A stretch of 64,000 bases of DNA from Rhodobacteraceae bacterium Alg231-30 (GTDB lineage: Bacteria > Pseudomonadota > Alphaproteobacteria > Rhodobacterales > Rhodobacteraceae): positions 144,612 through 208,611 of the forward strand of contig FREU01000007.1 of assembly GCA_900143615.1 (NCBI GenBank), read 5' to 3'. The position numbers were made by a program, and so were the translations under genes. Shown here in pieces: positions 18,907 through 28,325 of the stretch (positions within the stretch are counted from its first letter, which is position 1; every line of letters begins with the position of its first letter). A model generated the notes under the pieces. The model worked only from the letters and a program-made list of their open reading frames with translations, was not told where the DNA came from and did no database searches.

Positions 18907-18932
18907 GACGCGACGCCCGGCACCGTCGCGTC
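18907..18932. repeat. Hairpin between selD and the downstream-facing decarboxylase-like gene
   Basis: GACGCGACG (18907-18915) pairs perfectly with CGTCGCGTC (18924-18932) around an 8-base loop. It follows the stop of the gene at 18949 and precedes the selD start. No T-run follows on either strand, so it is not a classical terminator; it may act with Rho or as an mRNA 3' end stabiliser. Confidence 0.55.
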
Positions 18933-18948
18933 CATTCAAATTAGCGTG

Positions 18949-19338
18949 CTATAACAACCCACGCTCGCCGAGAACCTTGCGGGCCACGCGAAAGCATTCC
19001 AGCCCCTGCGGCACACCACAATAGATCGCCACTACATGCACAATCGCGCGAATTTCCTCAACGGAAACACCATTATTGATCGCGCCGTTGCAGTGGATTT
19101 CCCACTCATGCATCTTGCCCAGCGCACCGATCATCGACAGGTTCATCATGCTGCGGGTTTTGGCGTCAATGACATCGTCGCCCCAGCCAAACCCCCAACA
19201 CCACGCCGTCATCGCCTCTTGAAACGGGCGAGTGAACTCATCCGCCGCTTCGAGATTCTTTTCGACATACTCTGCACCCAGCGTCCCTTTACGCTGCTCC
19301 AACCCCGTCAGGAATAGGTCTTCATCAAACAGGCTCAT
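18949..19338 (-). CDS. Carboxymuconolactone decarboxylase-family protein
   Basis: A 129-residue AhpD/CMD-fold protein resembling 4-carboxymuconolactone decarboxylases, with GALGKMHEWEIHCNGAINNG and VAIYCGVPQGLECFRVA. The ATG at 19336-19338 is preceded by AAGGAAAG and gives the normal short form. It is the last gene of a minus-strand operon with a Rieske oxygenase and an aldehyde dehydrogenase, 20 bases after the latter. No other protocatechuate-pathway gene is nearby, so a role in that pathway is doubtful. The family also includes peroxidase-like and other lyase activities. Confidence 0.8.
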   Translation of the reverse strand: MSLFDEDLFLTGLEQRKGTLGAEYVEKNLEAADEFTRPFQEAMTAWCWGFGWGDDVIDAKTRSMMNLSMIGALGKMHEWEIHCNGAINNGVSVEEIRAIVHVVAIYCGVPQGLECFRVARKVLGERGLL

Positions 19339-19358
19339 CTTGTCTTTCCTTGTTGGTC

Positions 19359-20801
19359 TTATCGCAGCTTGATCGCCACGTTTTTGGTTTGCACATAATT
19401 CCATAGCGCCTCACGACCCTTTTCGCGCCCGTAACCGGATTTACCATATCCCCCAAAGGGCGTTTCCACGCCCCCCGCGTACCATTCATTGACAAACACC
19501 TGCCCCGCACGCAATTGGCTGGCGGCCTTGGTGGCACGGTCCAGATCGGCGGTGAACACCCCCCCGACCAAGCCATAGTCGGTGGAATTGGCGATCTCGA
19601 TCGCCTGCGCATCATCGCTGAATTTCAGCACGGATAACACCGGTCCAAACACCTCTTCACGCGCAATGGTCATGTCCGGCGTCACCCCCGCCACCACCGT
19701 TGGCTCAAAAAACGCTCCGGGCGTGTTCAACTTGCGCCCACCAGTGGCCACCACGGCCCCTTCGGCCTCCGCCACTTGCACCATAGCTGCCGCACGATCA
19801 CGTTGGCCTTCGCTGACCATCGCGCCCATATTGGCGCCAAACTCGGCCCGCTCAATCCCAGGTCCAACCGACAACGACCGCGCCACGTTCACGGCCCGCT
19901 CAACCAGCTCGTCATAGCGGCTTTCGTGTACAACAACGCGGCTCATGGCAGAACAGACCTGACCGGCGTTGAAATAGATGCCCCAGCGGATGTCATTCTC
20001 AAACGCCTCAAGGTCCGCATCATCATGTACAATCGCTGCGGATTTCCCGCCCAACTCCAGCACACAAGGCACCACATTCTGCGCCGCCGCCGTGGCAATC
20101 GCCACCCCTGTTGGCACCGAGCCTGTGAAAACAATCTGGTTCACATCCCGATGCCCCGCCAAAGCCGCCCCCGCAGTGCGGCCCAAACCACAAAGCACAT
20201 TCACCGCCCCCTTGGGCAGCCCGACATGTTCCGCCGCCAAAGCAAACCAGCGATTGGTGATCGGCGTCATTTCGGGGCTCTTGATCACAACACTATTGCC
20301 CGTGGCCAAAGCCGCCGACAGTGAGCGCGCGGTCATCTCAACCGGATAGTTCCAAGGGATAATCTGGGCTGACACGCCAAATGGTTCGTTTTCGGTCCAG
20401 TCGAAATAACCTGCTCCCAGCGGAATAGAACGCCCTTCCACCGTGGCCGCCTGATTGCCGTAGTACTCAAAGTAGAGCGCCGCACCTTCCACTTCGACCC
20501 TAGCTTCCCAAAGCGGCTTGCCCTGCTCCAGAACCAACTCGCCTGCGATGGCGTCGATATTGTCGAGCAAAAAACGCCCCATTGCCTGCACCAGACGTCC
20601 ACGCTCAATCGGACGCATTTCGCGCAGCGCACCCTCGCGATGCACCCGTTGCGCGGCCATGACGGCGCGGTCCACATCTGCCACATCCGCCAAAGCATGG
20701 GCACTTAGCACAGCACCGGTGCCGGGGTTGATCACATCAATACGCCCCTCGCCACCATCAACCCAAGCGCCATCAATATAGTTCTGCCAATACTCTCTCA
20801 C
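19359..20801 (-). CDS. NAD(P)-dependent aldehyde dehydrogenase (betaine aldehyde dehydrogenase-like)
   Basis: This 480-residue enzyme has the aldehyde dehydrogenase catalytic glutamate E249 (VLELGGKS) and cysteine C283 (NAGQVCSAM). It also has the cofactor segment IIPWNYP and the late EEVFGPVLSVLKF motif. It probably oxidises an aldehyde formed in the breakdown of a methylated amine; the substrate cannot be read from the sequence. It lies 30 bases after the Rieske oxygenase gene in the same operon. Confidence 0.88.
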   Translation of the reverse strand: MREYWQNYIDGAWVDGGEGRIDVINPGTGAVLSAHALADVADVDRAVMAAQRVHREGALREMRPIERGRLVQAMGRFLLDNIDAIAGELVLEQGKPLWEARVEVEGAALYFEYYGNQAATVEGRSIPLGAGYFDWTENEPFGVSAQIIPWNYPVEMTARSLSAALATGNSVVIKSPEMTPITNRWFALAAEHVGLPKGAVNVLCGLGRTAGAALAGHRDVNQIVFTGSVPTGVAIATAAAQNVVPCVLELGGKSAAIVHDDADLEAFENDIRWGIYFNAGQVCSAMSRVVVHESRYDELVERAVNVARSLSVGPGIERAEFGANMGAMVSEGQRDRAAAMVQVAEAEGAVVATGGRKLNTPGAFFEPTVVAGVTPDMTIAREEVFGPVLSVLKFSDDAQAIEIANSTDYGLVGGVFTADLDRATKAASQLRAGQVFVNEWYAGGVETPFGGYGKSGYGREKGREALWNYVQTKNVAIKLR

Positions 20802-20831
20802 GACGTTTTATCCTTTGTCGCGCGCGTGCCC

Positions 20832-21923
20832 CTACCCGGAAACCGCCTCACGCATCCAATGTTGCAGCTTTGCAATCGAGTGCTCACTCATCACGCCACA
20901 GTTGGGATCCAACACCAAAGGCCCCGGCACATAGCCACGTGATTTGAGCCCACGATGCACAGATTCCACCAAAGTGATATCCTCCGCCACGGTGGTGTTG
21001 CGGTCTTGCAGCGACAAATTCCGGATTACCTCCGACTCCGCGCCCTGCGGTGTGAACCAGCCACGCCAGACCGTGCAATTGTCGACGTCATGCGCGCGCC
21101 AATGATAGGTGTTCAGCACATTGCCCGGATAACATTGAAACGAAAACATCGGCCACAAAAACCAGCTTTGATAATCCCCCGCATGGGGAACAGACATATC
21201 AATAGGATAGGTCATTTTCTCGTGGCACTGGCACTCGGTCACATGGCGTAAAACATAGCCACCTCCCGCGTCGGGTTGAATGTCATAGGTTTCCGGCTTG
21301 ACCACGCCTTCTGCAAATGTCGGGTGGTTGGACGGACAGTGGTAACACTCTGAATAATTCTCAATGGACACCTTCCAGTTACACCGCTCTGGCGCATCCA
21401 CCCATTCCAGCGGCGCCAGCTCGGCAATATGGGGCACATAGGCCGCGATTTCTGCGCGCACACCGGGGTACCAGTCATCCATTGGGGCGGCGTCATTGTC
21501 TAAATTGACAAACAAAAACCCGTGAAAATCTTCACACCGCACCGAGGTCAGACAGATTTTGTCGCGCTCAAACCCTTCGACACTCTTGATATTTGGCCCA
21601 GCGCGCAACCCGCCGCTCAGCTCATAACTCCACTGATGATAGGGACAGACAACAACCCGTGTGCGCCCCGTGCCGCTGACCAACTCATGGGCGCGGTGCT
21701 GGCACACATTGTAAAACACCCGCACCACCTCATCGCGCCCGCGAATGGCAAACAAGCTCTGCCCTGCCACGTCAAAGGTAAAATAGTCCCCCACCTCGGG
21801 GATCTGCTGCACATGTCCACCAAACTGCCACGTTCGGCTCAAAAGCCCCTGCATCTCCTGCTCAAAAATCGCAGGATCTGTATAGTAGCGCGCGTCAAGC
21901 GAACGTGTCAGCGGTGCGGTCAT
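20832..21923 (-). CDS. Rieske non-heme iron oxygenase, alpha subunit (carnitine/betaine demethylase type)
   Basis: The 363-residue protein has the Rieske [2Fe-2S] site C74-x-H76 and C93-x2-H96 (CQHRAHE, CPYHQWSY). The mononuclear iron region is NYSECYHCPSNHPTF. The C-terminus (LVESVHRGLKSRGY, SEHSIAKLQHW) is like that of carnitine monooxygenase CntA and proline-betaine or glycine-betaine demethylases, which hydroxylate an N-methyl or adjacent carbon. No reductase partner is encoded nearby. Start ATGA overlaps the rpiR-type regulator stop. A betaine substrate fits the neighbours but is inference. Confidence 0.87.
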   Translation of the reverse strand: MTAPLTRSLDARYYTDPAIFEQEMQGLLSRTWQFGGHVQQIPEVGDYFTFDVAGQSLFAIRGRDEVVRVFYNVCQHRAHELVSGTGRTRVVVCPYHQWSYELSGGLRAGPNIKSVEGFERDKICLTSVRCEDFHGFLFVNLDNDAAPMDDWYPGVRAEIAAYVPHIAELAPLEWVDAPERCNWKVSIENYSECYHCPSNHPTFAEGVVKPETYDIQPDAGGGYVLRHVTECQCHEKMTYPIDMSVPHAGDYQSWFLWPMFSFQCYPGNVLNTYHWRAHDVDNCTVWRGWFTPQGAESEVIRNLSLQDRNTTVAEDITLVESVHRGLKSRGYVPGPLVLDPNCGVMSEHSIAKLQHWMREAVSG

Positions 21924-22807
21924 GTGGCTTCGTCCTTATAGATGCCCAGTTGATGGCGACGCTTGTGAAACTGCTCGACCCGCCCGACAATTTCGGGGCT
22001 GGCCACGGCGATGACAAAACTCAGCAACGTTTCGAGCAAGGCGATTGTGGAAACCGAGCTTGGGAAAAACTGCGGCGTGTCCGCACGTACCACAAATCCA
22101 TGATCCGCAGCGCGAATGATCGGACTGGCCGGACTATCCGACAGCCCAATCACCGTCATGCCCTGCTCACGCGCGATCTGCACGGCCTCGACCACTTCGG
22201 CGCGATACGGCTTGCAGGTGATGGCGATCAACACATCGCGCTTGTCCGCCCATGCCAGATCATCCACCGGAGTTGATCCCGCGCGCGGAATAGCGTGAAA
22301 CTGCACCATGCCCGTGCTGGCCAAATAGGTGAAATTGCGCGCGTTGGAATTGTTCACGCCAACCCCCAGCGTGTAGACATTGCGCGACTGCCACACGGTT
22401 TCCGCAGCTGCCCGTAAATCGGTCTCGGAAATGGTGGCAAAGGTCTCTTCGATATTACGAATGGCGCTGCCCATCATATCCGCATAAAGCCCGCCCAATT
22501 CGCCGGATTTTCGAATATCCTGCAGCCACCGCGCCCGATCGGGAAAACTCACGGCTCCAGCGCGAATGGCGTCGCGAAACGGCGCGCGGAAATCCTCATA
22601 ACCTTCAAAACCGACCTGACGTGCCATGCGCACAAAGGTGTTGGGCTTCACATTGGCAGCGTCCGCAATTTCGCGCACGGTCGACACTCCGACATCGTTG
22701 GGGTTTTCCAGCACATAGCGCGCCGCCTTTTGCGCCTCGGGTGTCAGGCTGTCCCACTCAACGGACAGCCGGTCCAAAACTGATTCTGATACATTTGTGT
22801 CATTCAT
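21920..22807 (-). CDS. MurR/RpiR-family transcriptional regulator
   Basis: A 295-residue regulator with an N-terminal HTH_6 domain (about residues 1-80; VSTVREIADAANVKPNTFVRMARQ) and a C-terminal SIS domain (about 130-270; TLGVGVNNSNARNF, VLIAITCKPYRAEVVE, GLSDSPASPI). SIS domains usually bind sugar phosphates, but RpiR members also control betaine and amino-acid genes. First gene of the operon with the Rieske oxygenase and only 47 bases from the divergent dehydrogenase gene, so it probably controls both sides. Confidence 0.9.
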   Translation of the reverse strand: MNDTNVSESVLDRLSVEWDSLTPEAQKAARYVLENPNDVGVSTVREIADAANVKPNTFVRMARQVGFEGYEDFRAPFRDAIRAGAVSFPDRARWLQDIRKSGELGGLYADMMGSAIRNIEETFATISETDLRAAAETVWQSRNVYTLGVGVNNSNARNFTYLASTGMVQFHAIPRAGSTPVDDLAWADKRDVLIAITCKPYRAEVVEAVQIAREQGMTVIGLSDSPASPIIRAADHGFVVRADTPQFFPSSVSTIALLETLLSFVIAVASPEIVGRVEQFHKRRHQLGIYKDEAT

Positions 22808-22854
22808 GATTGACGATGGTATATATGTTTGCCTAGCCTAACAAGACCAAACAA

Positions 22855-25353
22855 ATGTCCCAAGCGAGTCGAAAAATGGCACAGAAAGATTTCCCAACTC
22901 AGGCCCGCGTTGTCATTGTCGGAGGTGGCGTTATGGGCGTCGGCCTTGCCTATCATCTGGCGCACGAAGGTTGGGGCAACGACACTGTATTGCTGGAAAA
23001 GGCCGAACTGACGTCCGGCTCCACATGGCACGCTGCCGGACAAATCACCCATTCAACCTCTTCTTTTTCTTTGGGAAAATGTGTTGACTACAACATCGAC
23101 CTCTATTCCGGAGCCTTGGAGCAAGAGACAGGTCAAGCCGTCACATGGCACGGCTGCGGCTCCTTCCGCCTCGCCTATGACGAAGATGAGATGGACTGGC
23201 TGCGCCACACTCTCTCTGTCGGGCAAAGCCTCGGCTTCAACATCGAGATGGTCACACCTGAATTCGTGGCCACCAAACACCCTTTCTACAATCTCCAAGG
23301 CGTCATCGGCGCGCTTTACACGCCGGATGACGGCCATGTGGACCCCACCAATGTCACCATGGGGCTGGCAGCTGGTGCGCGCAAACTGGGCGCACGGCTG
23401 ATCCGCCGCTGCCGCGCCACCAACATCACGCAGGCCGAGAATGGCGAGTGGATTGTTGAGACCGAACAGGGCACCATCCGCTGCGAACATGTGGTCAACG
23501 CTGGCGGCACCTATGCGCGTCAAATGGGCGAATGGTCGGGTCTGCAACTACCGATGACCTCAATGACCCACCACTATTTTGTCACCGACGAAGTCCCCGA
23601 GTTTCAAAACCTTGAGCACGAACTGCCCGTCATCCGAGACGACAAAAAGGTCTCCGGTTACATCCGCATGGAGCAGAAAAAGGGCCTGATCGGCATCTAT
23701 GAGAAGGACAACGTCAACTCTGTCTGGCACGATGAGTGCCCTTGGGATTATGAAAACTGGCTGTTTGACGCAGACTATGACCGCGTGATGCCGTGGCTTG
23801 AAGAGAGCCTCAATCGCATGCCGATCTTTGCCGAGCTTGGCATCACCCGCGATGTACACGGGGCCATTTCGCACCCCCCCGATGGCAACCCGCTGATCGG
23901 CCCTGCGCCGGGGGTGCAAAACTATTGGTGCTGCTGTGGCACGCAGATCGGCATCGGCTGGGGTCCGGGACTCACCCGCGAACTGGCGCGCTGGATGGTG
24001 CACGGTGCGGCCGACATTTCGATGCGCGACTATGACCCGCGCCGCTTTGGCAGCTACGCCACCAAAGACTGGCAGGTCACAAAGGCGCATGAGGATTACA
24101 AACTGCGCCACGAAATCCCTTTCCCGCATTTCAACCGCCTCGCAGGCCGCCCGATCAAACCCTCGCCGCTCTATGCGCTGCTCAAAGAGCAAGGCGCTGT
24201 CTACGAAGAAGTCTACGGCTTTGAGCGCCCCCGCTGGTTTGCCCGCGATGGTGTAGAACAGCACGACCACTACGGCTTTGGCCGCACCGCCACCCACGAC
24301 ATGGTTGCTGCCGAATGCCGCGCTGTGCGCGAACGCGTTGGCATCATGGATGTGACCGCCTTCACCAAACTCGAAGTCTCTGGCCCCGATGCCTATGCCC
24401 TTCTGGATCGCTTGACCGCCAACCGTATGCCGCAAAAGGTCGGCTCGATCACTCTCACCCATATGCTCAACCGCGCAGGCACCATCGAGCTTGAAACCAC
24501 CATCGTGCGCTTGGCGCAGGATCGCTTCTATCTGGTCTGCGCCGCCTTCTTTGAACAGCGCCTGCTGGACCACCTTGCCCAGAACCGCACCGAGGAAGAC
24601 GTCACGATTGCGGCCCTCTCCAGCCAATGCTCCGCTCTCTCGCTCAACGGCCCGCGCGCGCGGGACGTGCTGGCACGATGCACCGACGCCGACCTCTCCA
24701 ACGCTGCTTTCCGCTGGCTCTCGGCTCAGGAAATCACCGTGGCAGGCCACAAACTCTGGGCCCTGCGCATGTCTTATGCGGGCGAACTTGGCTGGGAGCT
24801 GCACATGCCCAACCATGCCTGCCTCGATGTCTACACAGCCCTTTGGAGCGCAGGCCAAACGCATGGCATCGCCAACTACGGCTCATTCGCCATGAACGCG
24901 CTGCGCATGGAAAAAGCCTTCCCCGGCGCAGGCGAGCTTACCAACGAAGTCACCCTGCCCGAGGCCAACGTTACCCGCTTCATGAAGCTTGACAAAGACT
25001 ACCTCGGCGCCGCCCCAACCCGCACCAGCGCACAGGCTGCCAAAGACGGCTCGCTGCCGTGGATCTGCGCTTATCTGGAAATTGAACCTGACGGCCACTA
25101 CGACGGTCACGGCGGCGAAGCTGTCCTGCTCCGCGGCGACGTTGTCGGATCAACCGCCTCGGTGGCCTACGGCCACACCGTCGAGAAAATCCTCGCCTTT
25201 GCCTATATCAAACCCCACGCTGCCGCCCCTGGCACCAAGTTACACGTGGTGATCGCAGGCTCCCCCCGCGCCGCCCGTGTCCTGGGCGAAGCCGCCTACG
25301 ACCCTGCCTCACAAAACCCGCGCACGGATGTCGCTCTTGAGGCCGCACAATGA
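22855..25353 (+). CDS. Dimethylglycine/sarcosine dehydrogenase-like flavoprotein with C-terminal folate-binding (GcvT) domain
   Basis: The 832-residue protein has an FAD-binding DAO domain (GGGVMG at 23-28) and the TSGSTWHAAGQ segment, whose H59 corresponds to the histidine that binds FAD covalently in dimethylglycine dehydrogenase. A long C-terminal GcvT-like part (from about residue 430, including YAGELGWELHMP) should bind tetrahydrofolate and capture the one-carbon unit. The expected reaction is oxidative N-demethylation of a tertiary or secondary amine. It is divergent from the RpiR/Rieske operon. An ATG at 22876 is an alternative start. The actual substrate is unknown. Confidence 0.9.
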   Translation: MSQASRKMAQKDFPTQARVVIVGGGVMGVGLAYHLAHEGWGNDTVLLEKAELTSGSTWHAAGQITHSTSSFSLGKCVDYNIDLYSGALEQETGQAVTWHGCGSFRLAYDEDEMDWLRHTLSVGQSLGFNIEMVTPEFVATKHPFYNLQGVIGALYTPDDGHVDPTNVTMGLAAGARKLGARLIRRCRATNITQAENGEWIVETEQGTIRCEHVVNAGGTYARQMGEWSGLQLPMTSMTHHYFVTDEVPEFQNLEHELPVIRDDKKVSGYIRMEQKKGLIGIYEKDNVNSVWHDECPWDYENWLFDADYDRVMPWLEESLNRMPIFAELGITRDVHGAISHPPDGNPLIGPAPGVQNYWCCCGTQIGIGWGPGLTRELARWMVHGAADISMRDYDPRRFGSYATKDWQVTKAHEDYKLRHEIPFPHFNRLAGRPIKPSPLYALLKEQGAVYEEVYGFERPRWFARDGVEQHDHYGFGRTATHDMVAAECRAVRERVGIMDVTAFTKLEVSGPDAYALLDRLTANRMPQKVGSITLTHMLNRAGTIELETTIVRLAQDRFYLVCAAFFEQRLLDHLAQNRTEEDVTIAALSSQCSALSLNGPRARDVLARCTDADLSNAAFRWLSAQEITVAGHKLWALRMSYAGELGWELHMPNHACLDVYTALWSAGQTHGIANYGSFAMNALRMEKAFPGAGELTNEVTLPEANVTRFMKLDKDYLGAAPTRTSAQAAKDGSLPWICAYLEIEPDGHYDGHGGEAVLLRGDVVGSTASVAYGHTVEKILAFAYIKPHAAAPGTKLHVVIAGSPRAARVLGEAAYDPASQNPRTDVALEAAQ

Positions 25354-25364
25354 ACGGCCTTTCG

Positions 25365-25425
25365 CTTCTTCTCTGCAAAAATACTTCGGGGGAGTCGCGC
25401 CGTGCGCGACGGGGGCAGTGCCCCC
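25365..25425 (+). repeat. Dispersed intergenic element, copy A
   Basis: The head CTTCTTCTCTGCAAAAATAC is followed by a run of five G, a middle hairpin GTCGCGC-CGT-GCGCGAC, and a tail hairpin GGGGGC-AGT-GCCCCC. It lies 12 bases after the preceding stop and before the dehydrogenase gene at 25454. The head and tail are shared with copies at 28204, 48433 and 58774; the middle hairpin is kept only as structure. Confidence 0.85.
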
Positions 25426-25453
25426 TTCCCCCTCCTCCCAAGGACTCCTGCCC

Positions 25454-26548
25454 ATGACGAACTCCCCCGCGCTGCCCACAACAATGAATGCCATGGTCCT
25501 CACCGGCCACGGCGATATCGACGCTTATGAATGGCACCCAGACTGGCCCGTGCCCACGCCTGCGCGCGATCAGGTCCTGATCCGCGTGCGTGCCTGTGGT
25601 CTCAACAACACCGATGTGAACACCCGCTCCGGCTGGTATTCCAAGGCGGCTGACGACGCGACAACTGGCGGCGCCTTTGCCAAAGTGAACGACGAAGACC
25701 CCACTTGGGGTGGCCGCCCCCTCACCTTTCCACGCATTCAGGGCGCGGATGTTTGCGGAGAAATCGTCGCGGTCGGGGCCGATGTTGATCCCAACCGCAT
25801 TGGCGAGCGCGTGATCACCGACAACTGGCTTCGCGATCCTGATGATCCCACCAGCAAAGACAAAACCGGTTATTACGGCTCGGAACTGGACGGTGGCTAT
25901 GCTGAGTACACAGTCATTCCCGCCACCAACGTCCTACCCGTGGTCTCAGACTTCTCCGATGCGGAACTCGCCACGTTTTCCTGCTCCTATTCCACCGCCG
26001 AAGGCATGCTCACCCGCGCCAATGTCACCGCTGCGGACACGGTGTTGGTCCCTGGTGCCTCCGGTGGTGTCGGCGGCGCTCTGGTGCAACTCGCCAAGCG
26101 CCGCGGTGCACGCGTCATCGCCTTGGCGTCTGAGGCCAAACATGCCGATGTCGCAGCCCTTGGCCCCGACCTCATCCTACCCCGCGCACCTGACAATCTG
26201 CGCGCCGCCCTTGGGGACGAAAAAATCACCGTGCTTGCGGATGTGGTTGGCGGCCCCTACTGGTCCAAACTGGTCGACGTGCTGGAACGCGGCGGGCGCT
26301 ATACCTGCTCCGGCGCCATCGCCGGCCCGCTTGTGAACTTCGATTTGCGTACCTTCTATCTGCGCGACCTCACGTTCACAGGCTCCACGGTGATTGACCC
26401 ACAAGTCACCGCCAACCTTGTGAAATACATCGAGGCAGGCGAGATCAAACCAGCCTTGGCCGCCACCTACCCGCTGTCTGAATTGCGCGAGGCGCAAACC
26501 GCGTTCATCGCCAAACAGCACACCGGCAATATCGTTGTGATCCCGTGA
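25454..26548 (+). CDS. Medium-chain alcohol dehydrogenase / quinone oxidoreductase-like protein
   Basis: A 364-residue MDR-family oxidoreductase. The GroES-like N-terminal domain has CGLNNTDVNTRSGW and GADVCGEIVAVGADV. The nucleotide-binding site is VPGASGGVGGALVQLAKRRG. The usual zinc ligand set is not evident, so it may be a zinc-free, NADPH:quinone reductase-like member. The ATG at 25454 has AAGGA 10 bases upstream; the longer open frame runs through repeat copy A and is rejected. Substrate unknown, presumably an intermediate of this island. Confidence 0.82.
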   Translation: MTNSPALPTTMNAMVLTGHGDIDAYEWHPDWPVPTPARDQVLIRVRACGLNNTDVNTRSGWYSKAADDATTGGAFAKVNDEDPTWGGRPLTFPRIQGADVCGEIVAVGADVDPNRIGERVITDNWLRDPDDPTSKDKTGYYGSELDGGYAEYTVIPATNVLPVVSDFSDAELATFSCSYSTAEGMLTRANVTAADTVLVPGASGGVGGALVQLAKRRGARVIALASEAKHADVAALGPDLILPRAPDNLRAALGDEKITVLADVVGGPYWSKLVDVLERGGRYTCSGAIAGPLVNFDLRTFYLRDLTFTGSTVIDPQVTANLVKYIEAGEIKPALAATYPLSELREAQTAFIAKQHTGNIVVIP

Positions 26549-26684
26549 CAGTTGGCGGCTGGCATAAACTTTGTGCACCAGTCTGCACTGCGCAAGAGCC
26601 CCATCATCATCGGGCTTTGAGCGATTTTGCATTGTGCAATCAATTTACCACCGCCCCCGTTTTGGCACAGCCCGAGACAGTCTC

Positions 26685-27092
26685 ATGACAGACGCGATCA
26701 CAGCCTATATCTCAGACCTCCCCCCCGAGGCGCGCGCCCGCCTAGAAGAGTTGCGCACCATCATCCTTGAGGCTGCCGTGCAAACGGACACCGCGCCGCT
26801 CACACAAACTCTCAAATGGGGCCAGCCTGCGTTTTTGCCTGCGCGGCGCGCAGGCACGACCATTCGCCTCAACTGGTCCCCCAAACATCCTGAGCGCTGC
26901 GAAGTCTTGGTGCATTGCCAAACCACACTGATCGAACACTGGCGCCACCGCTACCCCGACGCGTTCACCTATGATGGCAACCGCGCCGTGCAGATCCCAA
27001 CAACCGGTCCCATCGCGCAGGACGTGCTGCATCAAATGGCCGCCATGGCGCTCACCTATCACCGCAACAAATCTTCGAAAGCCGTGTCATGA
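26685..27092 (+). CDS. DUF1801 (YdhG-like) domain protein
   Basis: A 135-residue small alpha/beta protein of the DUF1801 type: it begins MTDAITAYISDLPPEARARL and contains LKWGQPAF, characteristic of this family. Function is unknown, and members occur widely without a fixed pathway. It overlaps the next gene by ATGA, so it is translated with the enolase-superfamily genes. Confidence 0.7.
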   Translation: MTDAITAYISDLPPEARARLEELRTIILEAAVQTDTAPLTQTLKWGQPAFLPARRAGTTIRLNWSPKHPERCEVLVHCQTTLIEHWRHRYPDAFTYDGNRAVQIPTTGPIAQDVLHQMAAMALTYHRNKSSKAVS

Positions 27093-28201
27093 AAATCACT
27101 TGCATTACCGTGTTTCACCAGGACCTGCCGCTTGAACATCCCTACTGGCTCTCCGGCGGGCGGCTGAAATTTGAAGTTCTCGATGCAACCTTTGTGCGGA
27201 TCGACACCGACGAAGGCCTGATTGGTTGGGGCGAAGGCACCCCATGGGGCCACACCTATGTACCCGCCCATGGCCCCGGCATTCGCGCAGGCATTGAAAC
27301 CATAGCCCCCTTTGTGCTTGGCCTTGATCCCCGCCGCATCTTGGATGTGGAACGCGCCATGGATCTTGCCCTGCCCGGCCATCTTTATGCGAAATCCCCG
27401 ATCGACATGGCCTGCTGGGACATCGCCGGTCAGGCCGCAGGCCTGCCGATTGCGGAGCTGATGGGCGCAGGATCCCGCACCCCACGCCCGATTGCCTCCT
27501 CTGTCGGTGCCAAAACCGTTGACGAAACCCGTGATGTGATCGAGCGCTACCGCGCCCGCGGCTATGTCGCCCATTCGGTGAAAATCGGCGGCGATGTAGA
27601 ACGTGACATCGCCCGCATCCGCGATATGGAAAGCCTGCGCCTACCGGGCGAGATTGTGCTCTATGACGTCAATCGCGGCTGGAGCCGCCAACAGGCCTTA
27701 CGGGTGATGCGCGCCACCCAAGACCTCAACGTGATGTTTGAGCAACCCTGCGAAAGCCTCGATGACATCGCCGCCATCAGTGCCAAACACGCAGCCCCGG
27801 TTTCTGTGGACGAAAGCCTCGTCACCCTCCAGGACGCCACACGCATCGCGCGCGATGGCCTCGCAGAAGTCTTTGGCATAAAACTCAACCGCGTCGGCGG
27901 CCTCACCAAAGCAGCGCGCATGCGCGACGTCGCTTTGGCGCATGGGATCGACATGTTTGTTATGGCAACGGGTGGCTCGGTGCTGGCCGACACCGAAGCG
28001 TTGCATTTGGCCGCCACCATTCCCGATGCCAATTGCCGCGCCGTTTGGGCCTGTCAGGACATGCTCACCACCGACGTCGCAAATGGCCGTGGCCCGCGCA
28101 ACATCGACGGCCACCTGCACCTGCCCAAAACCCCGGGCCTGGGCGTACACCCTGACGAAGCCAAGTTAGGCGCCCCCACCGCCACCTACACACTCCCCTG
28201 A
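27089..28201 (+). CDS. Mandelate racemase/muconate lactonizing enzyme family protein (first of two)
   Basis: A 370-residue enolase-superfamily enzyme. Metal ligands are D193 (LYDVNRGW), E218 (FEQPC) and D241 (SVDESL). Both catalytic lysines are present, K165 (SVKIG) and K265 (GIKLNRVGG), as in 1,1-proton-transfer racemases/epimerases and some dehydratases. The region PYWLSGGR, TYVPAHGPGIRAGIE and GHLYAKSPIDMACWD resembles proline-derivative enzymes of the superfamily (cis-3-hydroxyproline dehydratase, hydroxyproline-betaine epimerase). Exact reaction not assigned. Confidence 0.85.
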   Translation: MKITCITVFHQDLPLEHPYWLSGGRLKFEVLDATFVRIDTDEGLIGWGEGTPWGHTYVPAHGPGIRAGIETIAPFVLGLDPRRILDVERAMDLALPGHLYAKSPIDMACWDIAGQAAGLPIAELMGAGSRTPRPIASSVGAKTVDETRDVIERYRARGYVAHSVKIGGDVERDIARIRDMESLRLPGEIVLYDVNRGWSRQQALRVMRATQDLNVMFEQPCESLDDIAAISAKHAAPVSVDESLVTLQDATRIARDGLAEVFGIKLNRVGGLTKAARMRDVALAHGIDMFVMATGGSVLADTEALHLAATIPDANCRAVWACQDMLTTDVANGRGPRNIDGHLHLPKTPGLGVHPDEAKLGAPTATYTLP

Positions 28202-28203
28202 TG

Positions 28204-28263
28204 CTTCCTCTTGCCGCAAATATCCTGGGGGAGTCGCGCACGGCGCGACGGGGGCAGCGCCCC
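28204..28263 (+). repeat. Dispersed intergenic element, copy B
   Basis: Immediately after a stop codon: a degenerate head (GCAAATATCC), GGGGG, the middle hairpin GTCGCGC-ACG-GCGCGAC and the tail hairpin GGGGC-AGC-GCCCC. The middle stem equals that of copy A but with a different loop. It is followed by the second MR/MLE gene. Confidence 0.83.
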
Positions 28264-28325
28264 TATCCTGTGCACGTCTCTGCGGCGACGCCAAAGGCGG
28301 CGCAAACCCTGCGGACGGACACACA

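Noticed and set aside
18949..19338. Assigning the CMD-family gene as pcaC of the protocatechuate pathway
   Set aside because: No pcaGH, pcaB, pcaD or pcaQ genes are nearby, and it is the last gene of an operon with a Rieske demethylase-type enzyme and an aldehyde dehydrogenase.
23560..24864. A 434-codon minus-strand open frame opposite the dimethylglycine dehydrogenase-like gene
   Set aside because: The plus-strand protein has conserved FAD and GcvT motifs across this span; the antisense frame has none.
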